From assembly GCA_033675265.1 (NCBI GenBank), contig JAUJYZ010001399.1, forward strand, positions 1 to 64,000: a stretch of 64,000 nucleotides of DNA, given 5' to 3'. Shown in pieces: positions 36,065-49,800 of the stretch. Position 1 is the stretch's first letter. Each line of letters starts with the position of its first letter. Below the pieces are notes generated by a model. The model searched no databases. It was not told the origin of the DNA and saw nothing but the letters and a program-made list of their open reading frames with translations. The DNA is from Actinostola sp. cb2023 (lineage: Eukaryota; Cnidaria; Anthozoa; Actiniaria; Actinostolidae). Made by a program: the position numbers and the translations under genes.

Positions 36065-37674
36065 CAGTCATTTGCAAAAATTCTGGCCGCCACGAAATAT
36101 CAATATATCAATATATCGGGTGCATTATGGGTAATAAAATAATACTATTTTGAGTTTCCTAACTTATTAAATGAAGCAAAATTTACAAACAACAAACGTA
36201 AGACTAAAATAAACATTATACTTAACTGGCCGTCTCTCTAATAACCTCTCAGTCGCGTTTTCGCTTCTAAAATAAATATCTCCCAAACTCTAGCTAATGA
36301 AAGACTATATCAAGGTTAAAACTAAAACGGGGTTTGGTTTGCTTCAAAATATGTTTATTTTGTTTTATTTTATTTTTTGAAATGATTCCGTCTGAGAGCT
36401 GGTCAAGAGGTCAAATTTGCATGAAATTATGCACTTTTTTACGGCGCTGTACAAACTTCGTCTCGCATTATCCAGCGAAACATTTTATATCATGTTGTAG
36501 ATAAATGTATCTAGTTTGTCTAGAGGTAAAGCGTTATTCAATCGGTTCAGCCGTTTATGAGAAAATTAGTTGATAATTAAGCCCACTAAGATCTAACTGA
36601 ACGGCGGCTCAAAATTACCCAACTTTACTCGATTATTTTGCAAAAGTGGCACCTCGCGCTGGACTCTCTCATTGACACAATCGGATTGAACATTTCATTT
36701 ACACAAATCTGTAAAAACCTGTGTACGTTTTGGATATTTCAAAAGTTACGACAATTTCAGTTGGTGCATGTTAGACGATTTACGAATATTAATTGGGTAC
36801 AATATCTCGGATATCTTATCCATATGAAGTTGAAAACAGCTTACCTCCTTCCTAAATCGCTCATGTTTCCCATTTTACCCATGCTAGACTTCATTCCAGG
36901 TCAACATTTCCAAATACAGCGATTTAGGAAGGAGGTTAGCTATTTTCAACTTCATATGGATAAGATATTGCACCTAATTAATATTCGTAAATCGTCTAAC
37001 ATGCACCAACTGAAATTGTCGTAACTTTTGAAATATCCAAAACGTACACAGGTTTTTACAGATTTGTGTAAATGAAATGATGTTCAATCCGATTGTGTCA
37101 ATGAGAGAGTCCAGCGAGGTGCCACTTTTGCAAAATAATCGAGTAAAGTTGGGTAATTTTGAGCCGCCGTTCAGTTAGATCTTAGTGGGGTTAATTATCA
37201 ACTAATTTTCTCATAAACGGCTGAACCGATTGAATAACGCTTTACCTCTAGACAAACTAGATACATTTATCTACAACATGATATAAAATGTTTCGCTGGA
37301 TAATGCGAGACGAAGTTTGTACAGCGCCGTAAAAAAGTGCATAATTTCATGCAAATTTGACCTCTTGACCAGCTCTCAGACGGAATCATTTCAAAAAAAA
37401 TAAATAAATAAAATAAACATATTTTGAAGCAAACCAAACCCGTTTTAGTTTTAACCTTGATATAGTCTTTCATTAGCTAGAGTTTGGGAGATATTTATTT
37501 TAGAAGCGAAAACGACTGAGAGGTTTTTAGAGAGACGGCCAGTTAATATCTCTACCAACTTTGCTGGCGTTAACCTGCTTTAAGGGGAATTTTCGATTAT
37601 TTAATTACCCATAATGCACCCGATATATTGATATATTGATATTCCGTGGCGGCCAGAATTTTTGCAAATGACTG
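36065..37674. mobile_element. 1.6-kb TA-flanked giant palindrome
   Basis: Ends CAGTCATTTGCAAAAATTCT and AGAATTTTTGCAAATGACTG are flanked by TA (36063-36064 and 37675-37676), as in Tc1/mariner-type elements. The arms are inverted copies over almost their whole length (about 600 bp each of close match, centre about 36870), except divergent patches at 36135-36232 and 37540-37605. It has no transposase; the 128-codon ORF at 36638 arises from the palindrome. It lies just upstream of the ceramide synthase gene. Confidence 0.85.
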
Positions 37675-37850
37675 TATGTACTAGAAGAGTACTTAAGCTG
37701 TTGGTCAATATTACCCATTAGTTAACATGTTTTGTACTTACTAAACACTTCAATTCACTGCTATAGAATATGCTGGATATTTATCATAATTATGGCTCAT
37801 TTTCATAGAGATTACAATATTGTAAGCAGTACAAAAGATTTCCCAAGAAG

Positions 37851-40800
37851 ATGACCTGGAGCAATTACCAAGAATTCTATGACTGGGTTTGGGATGAAAG
37901 TATTTGGCTTCCCAAGATAACGTCATGGAAAAACGTAAAAGCTAATAGATTACCCATTATTGAAGATGTAGGGGGTTTATATCTATGTATTCCTATAACG
38001 ATAATGATGATGGTACTTCGCTATATATTTGAAAGGTTAGTGTATTAAAAATACATGTATGTATGTCCATCCAACGGCATCTCTCCATTTTAGGTGGCTA
38101 CTGGTACTACTTGTAATGGCTAAAATTACTGCAAAATAGAGCAGATTTCGTATGACTGCAAAACCATGTTACGAGGCACTGTTACAGCACTGTTACGGCA
38201 TGACATGGATTTGTTTGAAACCTAAAACATCACAGTTAAGTTAGTGTCGCAAATGTTTTAACACAGTCATACTGCATTGTAAATCTGCTCTAAGTTCCGA
38301 GAAGCTCCTACGCTGTACTTTAGTGGATGTCATACATGTACATGTACCTACTCGCAATAGTTGAAAAAGCCTAGTCTGCAGGAGACTCTCATATTGAATG
38401 CATGTAGCTTCCAGACAGTGTCATCCATCTTCAGGGTGAAAATGGTTTTAAAATAAAGGTCATTTTAATTCTCTATTGCATGTGGAGTGACAAAGAAAAC
38501 TCTTCAGCACAATTTCACTTGCCTCACAGTTATGTACTACAGTGGAACCTCGATATAATGATACTCGATACAACGATGTTCCCGGTATAACGATCAACAT
38601 TTGACAGCCCGGCAAATGTTACAGTAAATGTATGGAGAAAAATCCAGATTAACGATTCTCGATATAACGATATTCCTGATATAACGATCACAATCTTGCA
38701 GCCCAAACATAAAATTTACCCTGATATAACGATAAAATAAATCATTGCGCGATGAAAAAGGTAGGTTTAACACTTGAAAAGCTATGACAATACTAAAATA
38801 TTTTAGTTCTCATTGCATAAAGACTGTAACGTGTCTGTTAACAGTTTGTTACGATAGGGATTACATCACCGGTACAGCTATAAGGCACAACGGGCACTAC
38901 ATGTACATGAAAAATCAATTATTAACGATACCCGATATAACAATATTTTTGGGTCTTTTCCCGAAAAATCGTTATAATATTGGGAATTCGTTGTAACGAT
39001 ATCCTGATATAACGATCTAATTTGGTTGAGTATCTTGGCACATCGTTATATCGAGGTTCCACTGTAGTCGCACACATACATTGTACACTCTCGTATAAAT
39101 ACTGATTTCATTTTAGATATATTGCAAGTCCTTTTGTCCAGTGGCTTGGTGTCAAAGTCAAACCACCTGCTAAAGTGGCTCCCAATACAGCATGTGAGAA
39201 GGCTTTCAAGAAAACCAAGAAGCCTAGCCATCAAAAGGTTGTGGAGTTGTCAGAACACTTGGGGTGGTCAACAAGAGAGGTTCAAAGATGGTTTAGAGTA
39301 CGACGAATGAAGGACCAACCCAGTGTTCTCACTAAAGCTACAGAATGCAGGTAATCATAATACATAGTGTAGTACTTGTGCAACAGATACATAATGTAGA
39401 TATTGCTAACAGACTGCATCCTAGTAGCTCAGCTGTATACAGTCATGTAGAGTAATGTGATATCAATAGATGGCATTTTTGTAACTGAAAAACCCATATT
39501 GGGAGGTACAATAAACCATGTATGTATGTATGTATGCATTTCCAGCCTCGTGAGGAATTCACCTGAATTGCACCTTTTCAATAGAATACTCTCTGCTTGG
39601 TAGCACATGGGGGGACAGTTTTGCCCATCAGTCGAAGGCAAATAATGAGATTCCAGGACTTTGAACAACTGATTGATATCAAGCAATAACTGTTCTGGAG
39701 GTCATTAGTCTGAATGCCATTAAAGTGTGAGATTTGTTTCTAGGGCCAACGCTCAGAAGGATTTTTGTGAGTAATTTATAGCACGTCAACTTCCCCTTAA
39801 TTTCTATATATTGATCAAGCATCATACATTGTGTACATAGAGGATGTTACAATGTTAGAATTTATCATTAAGTGAGCACAGAGAACGAGTGATATTTCTC
39901 AACACAGGGCTTATGGTAGGATGCGGGGGGAATCAAAATTATGCTGGATTTTTTGGCGAATTATGCGGGGGAAATCGCGAATTATGCAGGAAATTATGCG
40001 GGATGACGTCATACATTTTTTAGCAGAAATAACATTGTTTTATCGTGTTTCACTTCAAACAAGCTTATATTGCTTCAAATTAGAGGCACATTCTCTTGCA
40101 TGCTTGATTCCTGTCCTTTTGAAACTGAATTGAAACTTGAAATGAACGACTCCTTCAATTTGATCGCAAAGATATAAGGCTGTTTCCGACCAATCAGAGA
40201 GAGCCGTTCTCATGGTAATTTGCATATCCTCAGTTTTCTTTCGTATTTATAACGCGATATTTATAAAGGGACGAAATAAAAATCCGTCATTTGAGTATTA
40301 GAGGAAGGTTGATTGTCTCAAATTTTTAAATCTATGTACAAGAAAGTCTACATTAAACGTCAACAGTCAACTGAACCTACAAGTATTCCGTACAAGATTG
40401 CACATGGGTATTGATTTACTCGATCTTTGATTATCGCTTCGTGACATTTCCGTTTAATTTCTTCTGTTGATTCTCTTACAACAAAATTATCCATGTTTTT
40501 AAACCATAATTGAACTCGCAAAACGCTATGAAGGAACTCGATCTGAAAAGAATTCATGTTTTCCCGCAGAAAATTAACGTAAACACGTTCTATCGAAATT
40601 TAGACAACAAGCCCCCGCGGTTTTCAACATAGAACGCCTTGTCATTCCCGTTGTGAATCATCCATTCGATTGCCCAATGTTTGACGATTTGGGAAGGAAA
40701 TCTACTGAGAAGAATCTTTGAGAAATAGTGAAAATAGATACCTGTTTTATGATTTTCTACAAATTTCTCCAAATTATGCGGGATTATGCGGGAATTGCCG

Positions 40801-43800
40801 GATTATGCGGATTATGCGGAGCAAGCCGAATTATGCGGTTCCGCATCCACGCATCCTACCATAAGCCCTGTCAACATGAGAAGATAAATTCCATATCTCC
40901 GCATGGCCATGTAATTTACTTTTTATCATATAACAATCAGTGTAAAGTTGGACATCGTAATCCGTTTTCCTTCTAGTATTTTTGTTTTCTTGTTCTACGA
41001 ATGTTAACAATAATTCTTCATCAGTTACCTCAACAAATCTTTCCATTTTCAACTAAGATTTCCAACTACTAAGGTAAAAATGTCAAACCTTCCTTGTTTT
41101 TTTAAACGCAAATGCATCTTGTAAGTCGTAGGAGCGGGGGAAATCTGGCTTGTGATTCAATGGTCGAAAAACAAAATCTTCACATGTGAAGATATCAATG
41201 ATATCACCGCTGGTAGCGGTGTTGATATGGTTTTTATGACATTGATACAGCGATTTGCAAAAATTATGTAAAATCCTAATCGATCGATATATCGATATAT
41301 AGTAATTTGCATAATCCTAATTCTTTGATTTTAGCTATTATTAAACCTGAATCTAAACCCAATTAACATTTGTAGCATGTATGTGAAAAATAATTGAAAA
41401 ATGTGAACTTTAGAGGGCTTATTCAGCCATTTTATGATGAAAATTACCCACAATGCACCCGATATATTGATATATTGATATATATTGCTTTTACAGAATT
41501 TTTGCAAATCGCTGTATCAGCCAGAATACCACTGATTGTTATATGATAAAATATGTAGATACTTGTGTGACTAAGATTGATTTGTGATTAATAATATTAT
41601 TCATTTTTTCCTAGCTGGCGGTTTTTATTTTATTTTTGTGTAACCATATATGGGACCCTTACTCTAGGGAAGGTATGTTATCTTACAATTATTATTACAC
41701 ATGTACATTATCTAGACTCATTTTTGTATACAGAACTGGTGGTATTGTCATGGTCATTCTGAAAAAATATTGCTCAAAAATTATTATATTATAGAGATTC
41801 AAAGTTACAGTACAGTGAACATGGTATACTTCTGATGCATTGCTCCATTAGAAAACTACTTTTCCATTCAGCCTGCTTCTATTGTTCTATATGTCGTTAC
41901 TTGTTCCTGTAGATTGAGATGGAACTACTTTTCCATTCAGCCTGCTTCTATTGTTCTATATGTCGTCACTTGTTCCTGTAGATTGAGATGGAACTACTTT
42001 TCCATTCAGCCCGCTTCTATTGTTCTATATGTCGTCACTTGTTCCTGTAGATTGAGATGAAACTACTTTTCCATTCAGCCTGCTTCTATTGTTCTATATG
42101 TCGTCACTTGTTCCTGTAGATTGAGATGAAACTACTTTTCCATTCAGCCTGCTTCTATTGTTCTATATGTCGTCACTTGTTCCTGTAGATTGAGATGGAA
42201 CTACTTTTCCATTCAGCCTGCTTCTATTGTTCTATATGTCGTCACTTGTTCCTGTAGATTGAGATGGAACTACTTTTCCATTCAGCCTGCTTCTATTGTT
42301 CTATATGTCGTCACTTGTTCCTGTAGATTGAGATGGAACTACTTTTCCATTCAGCCTGCTTCTATTGTTCTATATGTCGTCACTTGTTCCTGTAGATTGA
42401 GATGGAACTACTTTTCCATTCAGCCTGCTTCTATTGTTCTATATGTCGTCACTTGTTCCTGTAGATTGAGATGGAACTACTTTTCCATTCAGCCTGCTTC
42501 TATTGTTCTATATGTCGTCACTTTTTCCTGTAGATTGAGATGAAACTACTTTTCCATTCAGCCTGCTTCTATTTGTTCTATATGTCGTCACTTGTTCCTG
42601 TAGATTGAGATGAAACTACTTTTCCATTCAGCCTGCTTCTATTGTTCTATATGTCGTCACTTGTTCCTGTAGATTGAGATGGAACTACTTTTCCATTCAG
42701 CCCGCTTCTATTGTTCTATATGTCGTCACTTGTTCCTGTAGATTGAGATGAAACTACTTTTCCATTCAGCCTGCTTCTATTGTTCTATATGTCGTCACTT
42801 GTTCCTGTAGATTGAGATGGAACTACTTTTCCATTCAGCCTGCTTCTATTGTTCTATATGTCGTCACTTGTTCCTGTAGATTGAGATGGAACTACTTTTC
42901 CATTCAGCCTGCTTCTATTGTTCTATATGTCGTCACTTGTTCCTGTAGATTGAGATGGAACTACTTTTCCATTCAGCCCGCTTCTATTGTTCTATATGTC
43001 GTCACTTGTTCCTGTAGATTGAGATGAAACTACTTTTCCATTCAGCCTGCTTCTATTGTTCTATATGTCGTCACTTGTTCCTGTAGATTGAGATGGAACT
43101 ACTTTTCCATTCAGCCTGCTTCTATTGTTCTATATGTCGTCACTTGTTCCTGTAGATTGAGATGGAACTACTTTTCCATTCAGCCTGCTTCTATTGTTCT
43201 ATATGTCGTCACTTGTTCCTGTAGATTGAGATGGAACTACTTTTCCATTCAGCCCGCTTCTATTGTTCTATATGTCGTCACTTGTTCCTGTAGATTGAGA
43301 TGAAACTACTTTTCCATTCAGCCTGCTTCTATTGTTCTATATGTCGTCACTTGTTCCTGTAGATTGAGATGAAACTACTTTTCCATTCAGCCTGCTTCTA
43401 TTGTTCTATATGTGTCACTTGTTCCTGTAGATTGAGATGGAACTACTTTTCCATTCAGCCTGCTTCTATTGTTCTATATGTCGTCACTTGTTCCTGTAGA
43501 TTGAGATGGAACTACTTTTCCATTCAGCCTGCTTCTATTGTTCTATATGTCGTCACTTGTTCCTGTAGATTGAGATGAAACTACTTTTCCATTCAGCTTG
43601 CTTCTATTGTTCTATATGTCGTCACTTGTTCCTGTAGATTGAGATGGAACTACTTTTCCATTCAGCCCGCTTCTATTGTTCTATATGTCGTCACTTGTTC
43701 CTGTAGATTGAGATGAAACTACTTTTCCATTCAGCCTGCTTCTATTGTTCTATATGTCGTCACTTGTTCCTGTAGATTGAGATGGAACTACTTTTCCATT

Positions 43801-46800
43801 CAGCCTGCTTCTATTGTTCTATATGTCGTCACTTGTTCCTGTAGATTGAGATGGAACTACTTTTCCATTCAGCCTGCTTCTATTGTTCTATATGTCGTCA
43901 CTTGTTCCTGTAGATTGAGATGGAACTACTTTTCCATTCAGCCTGCTTCTATTGTTCTATATGTCGTCACTTGTTCCTGTAGATTGAGATGAAACTACTT
44001 TTCCATTCAGCCTGCTTCTATTGTTCTATATGTCGTCACTTGTTCTGTAGATTGAGATGAAACTTGTTTATATTCAGCCTGCTTCTATTGTTCTATATGT
44101 TCGTCACCTGTAGATTGAGATGGAACTACTTTTCCATTCAGCCTGCTTCTATTGTTCTATATGTCGTCACTTGTTCCTGTAGATTGAGATGGAACTACTT
44201 TTCCATTCAGCCTGCTTCTATTGTTCTATATGTCGTCACTTGTTCCTGTAGATTGAGATGGAACTACTTTTCCATTCAGCCTGCTTCTATTGTTCTATAT
44301 GTCGTCACTTGTTCCTGTAGATTGAGATGGAACTACTTTTCCATTCAGCCTGCTTCTATTGTTCTATATGTCGTCACTTGTTCCTGTAGATTGAGATGGA
44401 ACTACTTTTCCATTCAGCCTGCTTCTATTGTTCTATATGTCGTCACTTGTTCCTGTAGATTGAGATGAAACTACTTTTCCATTCAGCCTGCTTCTATTGT
44501 TCTATATGTCGTCACTTGTTCCTGTAGATTGAGATGGAACTACTTTTCCATTCAGCCTGCTTCTATTGTTCTATATGTCGTCACTTGTTCCTGTAGATTG
44601 AGATGGAACTACTTTTCCATTCAGCCTGCTTCTATTGTTCTATATGTCGTCACTTGTTCCTGTAGATTGAGATGAAACTACTTTTCCATTCAGCCCGCTT
44701 CTATTGTTCTATATGTCGTCACTTGTTCCTGTAGATTGAGATGAAACTACTTTTCCATTCAGCCTGCTTCTATTGTTCTATATGTCGTCACTTGTTCCTG
44801 TAGATTGAGATGAAACTACTTTTCCATTCAGCCTGCTTCTATTGTTCTATATGTCGTCACTTGTTCCTGTAGATTGAGATGAAACTACTTTTCCATTCAG
44901 CCTGCTTCTATTGTTCTATATGTCGTCACTTGTTCCTGTAGATTGAGATGGAACTACTTTTCCATTCAGCCTGCTTCTATTGTTCTATATGTCGTCACTT
45001 GTTCCTGTAGATTGAGATGAAACTACTTTTCCATTCAGCTGCTTCTATTGTTCTATATGTCGTCACTTGTTCCTGTAGATTGAGATGGAACTACTTTTCC
45101 CATTCAGCCAGCTTCTATTGTTCTATATGTCGTCACTTGTTCCTGTAGATTGAGATGAAACTACTTTTCCATTCAGCCTGCTTCTATTGTTCTATATGTC
45201 GTCACTTGTTCCTGTAGATTGAGATGGAACTACTTTTCCATTCAGCCTGCTTCTATTGTTCTATATGTCGTCACTTGTTCCTGTAGATTGAGATGGAACT
45301 ACTTTTCCATTCAGCCTGCTTCTATTGTTCTATATGTCGTCACTTGTTCCTGTAGATTGAGATGGAACTACTTTTCCATTCAGCCTGCTTCTATTGTTCT
45401 ATATGTCGTCACTTGTTCCTGTAGATTGAGATGAAACTACTTTTCCATTCAGCCTGCTTCTATTGTTCTATATGTCGTCACTTGTTCCTGTAGATTGAGA
45501 TGAAACTACTTTTCCATTCAGCCTGCTTCTATTGTTCTATATGTCGTCTTGTCACTTGTTCCTGTAGATTGAGATGGAACTACTTTTTCAGCCTGCTTCT
45601 ATTGTTCTATATGTCGTCACTTGTTCCTGTAGATTGAGATGGAACAACTACTTTCATTCAGCCTGCTTCTATTGTTCTATATGTCGTCACTTGTTCCTGT
45701 AGATTGAGATGGAACTACTTTTCCATTCAGCCTGCTTCTATTGTTCTATATGTCGTCACTTGTTCCTGTAGATTGAGATGGAACTACTTTTCCATTCAGC
45801 CTGCTTCTATTGTTCTATATGTCGTCACTTGTTCCTGTAGATTGAGATGGAACTACTTTTCCATTCAGCCTGCTTCTATTGTTCTATATGTCGTCACTTG
45901 TTCCTGTAGATTGAGATGGAACTACTTTTCCATTCAGCCTGCTTCTATTGTTCTATATGTCGTCACTTGTTCCTGTAGATTGAGATGGAACTACTTTTCC
46001 ATTCAGCCTGCTTCTATTGTTCTATATGTCGTCACTTGTTCCTGTAGATGAGATGAGCCTGCTTCTATTGTTCTAACTAACTTGTTCCTGTAGATTGAGA
46101 TGGAACTACTTTTCCATTCAGCCTGCTTCTATTGTTCTATATGTCGTCACTTGTTCCTGTAGATTGAGATGGAACTACTTTTCCATTCAGCCTGCTTCTA
46201 TTGTTCTATATGTCGTCACTTGTTCCTGTAGATTGAGATGAAACTACTTTTCCATTCAGCCTGCTTCTATTGTTCTATATGTCGTCACTTGTTCCTGTAG
46301 ATTGAGATGGAACTACTTTTCCATTCAGCCTGCTTCTATTGTTCTATATGTCGTCACTTGTTCCTGTAGATTGAGATGGAACTACTTTTCCATTCAGCCT
46401 GCTTCTATTGTTCTATATGTCGTCACTTGTTCCTGTAGATTGAGATGGAACTACTTTTCCATTCAGCCTGCTTCTATTGTTCTATATGTCGTCACTTGTT
46501 CCTGTAGATTGAGATGGAACTACTTTTCCATTCAGCCTGCTTCTATTGTTCTATATGTCGTCACTTGTTCCTGTAGATTGAGATGGAACTACTTTTCCAT
46601 TCAGCCTGCTTCTATTGTTCTATATGTCGTCACTTGTTCCTGTAGATTGAGATGGAACTACTTTTCCATTCAGCCTGCTTCTATTGTTCTATATGTCGTC
46701 ACTTGTTCCTGTAGATTGAGATGAAACTACTTTTCCATTCAGCCTGCTTCTATTGTTCTATATGTCGTCACTTGTTCCTGTAGATTGAGATGGAACTACT

Positions 46801-49800
46801 TTTCCATTCAGCCTGCTTCTATTGTTCTATATGTCGTCACTTGTTCCTGTAGATTGAGATGAAACTACTTTTCCATTCAGCCTGCTTCTATTGTTCTATA
46901 TGTCGTCACTTGTTCCTGTAGATTGAGATGAAAAACTACTTTTCCATTCAGCCTGCTTCTATTGTTCTATATGTCGTCACTTGTTCCTGTAGATTGAGAT
47001 GGAACTACTTTTCCATTCAGCCTGCTTCTATTGTTCTATATGTCGTCACTTGTTCCTGTAGATTGAGATGGAACTACTTTTCCATTCACTGCTTCTATTG
47101 TTCTATATGTCGTCACTTGTTCCTGTAGATTGAGATGGAACTACTTTTCCATTCAGCCTGCTTCTATTGTTCTATATGTCGTCACTTGTTCCTGTAGATT
47201 GAGATGGAAACTACTTTTCCATTCAGCCTGCTTCTATTGTTCTATATGTCGTCACTTGTTCCTGTAGATTGAGATGGAACTACTTTTCCATTCAGCCTGC
47301 TTCTATTGTTCTATATGTCGTCACTTGTTCCTGTAGATTGAGATGAAACTACTTTTCCATTCAGCCTGCTTCTATTGTTCTATATGTCGTCACTTGTTCC
47401 TGTAGATTGAGATGGAACTACTTTTCCATTCAGCCTGCTTCTATTGTTCTATATGTCGTCACTTGTTCCTGTAGATTGAGATGGAACTACTTTTCCATTC
47501 AGCCTGCTTCTATTGTTCTATATGTCGTCACTTGTTCCTGTAGATTGAGATGGAACTACTTTTCCATTCAGCCTGCTTCTATTGTTCTTATATGTCGTCA
47601 CTTGTTCCTGTAGATTGAGATGGAAACTACTTTTCCATTCAGCCTGCTTCTATTGTTCTATATGTCGTCACTTGTTCCTGTAGATTGAGATGAAACTACT
47701 TTTCCATTCAGCCTGCTTCTATTGTTCTATATGTCGTCACTTGTTCCTGTAGATTGAGATGGAACTACTTTTCCATTCAGCCTGCTTCTATTGTTCTATA
47801 TGTCGTCACTTGTTCCTGTAGATTGAGATGAAACTACTTTTCCATTCAGCCTGCTTCTATTGTTCTATATGTCGTCACTTGTTCCTGTAGATTGAGATGG
47901 AACTACTTTTCCATTCAGCCTGCTTCTATTGTTCTATATGTCGTCACTTGTTCCTGTAGATTGAGATGAAACTACTTTTCCATTCAGCCTGCTTCTATTG
48001 TTCTATATGTCGTCACTTGTTCCTGTAGATTGAGATGAAACTACTTTTCCATTCAGCCTGCTTCTATTGTTCTATATGTCGTCACTTGTTCCTGTAGATT
48101 GAGATGGAACTACTTTTCCATTCAGCCTGCTTCTATTGTTCTATATGTCGTCACTTGTTCCTGTAGATTGAGATGGAACTACTTTTCCATTCAGCCTGCT
48201 TCTATTGTTCTATATGTCGTCACTTGTTCCTGTAGATTGAGATGGAACTACTTTTCCATTCAGCCTGCTTCTATTGTTCTATATGTCGTCACTTGTTCCT
48301 GTAGATTGAGATGGAACTACTTTTCCATTATATTGTTCTATATGTCGTCACTTGTTCCTGTAGATTGAGATGGAACTACTTTTCCATTCAGCCTGCTTCT
48401 ATTGTTCTATATGTCGTCACTTGTTCCTGTAGATTGAGATGGAACTACTTTTCCATTCAGCCTGCTTCTATTGTTCTATATGTCGTCACTTGTTCCTGTA
48501 GATTGAGATGAACTACTTTTCCATTCAGCCTGCTTCTATTGTTCTATATGTCGTCACTTGTTCCTGTAGATTGAGATGGAACTACTTTTCCATTCAGCCT
48601 GCTTCTATTGTTCTATATGTCGTCACTTGTTCCTGTAGATTGAGATGGAACTACTTTTCCATTCAGCCTGCTTCTATTGTTCTATATGTCGTCACTTGTT
48701 CCTGTAGATTGAGATGAAACTACTTTTCCATTCAGCCTGCTTCTATTGTTCTATATGTCGTCACTTGTTCCTGTAGATTGAGATGGAACTACTTTTCCAT
48801 TCAGCCTGCTTCTATTGTTCTATATGTCGTCACTTGTTCCTGTAGATTGAGATGGAACTACTTTTCCATTCAGCCTGCTTCTATTGTTCTATATGTCGTC
48901 ACTTGTTCCTGTAGATTTGAGATGGAACTACTTTTCCATTCAGCCTGCTTCTATTGTTCTATATGTCGTCACTTGTTCCTGTAGATTGAGATGGAACTAC
49001 TTTTCCATTCAGCCTGCTTCTATTGTTCTATATGTCGTCACTTTGTTCCTGTAGACTTGTTCCTGTAGATTGAGATGAAACTACTTTTCCATTCCATTCA
49101 GCCTGCTTCTATTGTTCTATATGTCGTCACTTGTTCCTGTAGATTGAGATGGAACTACTTTTCCATTCAGCCTGCTTCTATTGTTCTATATGTCGTCACT
49201 TGTTCCTGTAGATTGAGATGGAACTACTTTTCCATTCAGCCTGCTTCTATTGTTCTATATGTCGTCACTTGTTCCTGTAGATTGAGATGGAACTACTTTT
49301 CCATTCAGCCTGCTTCTATTGTTCTATATGTCGTCACTTGTTCCTGTAGATTGAGATGGAACTACTTTTCCATTCAGCCTGCTTCTATTGTTCTATATGT
49401 CGTCACTTGTTCCTGTAGATTGAGATGAAACTACTTTTCCATTCAGCCTGCTTCTATTGTTCTATATGTCGTCACTTGTTCCTGTAGATTGAGATGGAAC
49501 TACTTTTCCATTCAGCCTGCTTCTATTGTTCTATATGTCGTCACTTGTTCCTGTAGATTGAGATGGAACTACTTTTCCATTCAGCCTGCTTCTATTGTTC
49601 TATATGTCGTCACTTGTTCCTGTAGATTGAGATGAACTACTTTTCCATTCAGCCTGCTTCTATTGTTCTATATGTCGTCACTTGTTCCTGTAGATTGAGA
49701 TGGAACTACTTTTCCATTCAGCCTGCTTCTATTGTTCTATATGTCGTCACTTGTTCCTGTAGATTGAGATGAAACTACTTTTCCATTCAGCCTGCTTCTA

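Noticed and set aside
36638..37024. 128-codon ORF
   Set aside because: It spans the centre of the 1.6-kb palindrome, so its two halves are reverse complements of each other; no protein pattern is recognised.
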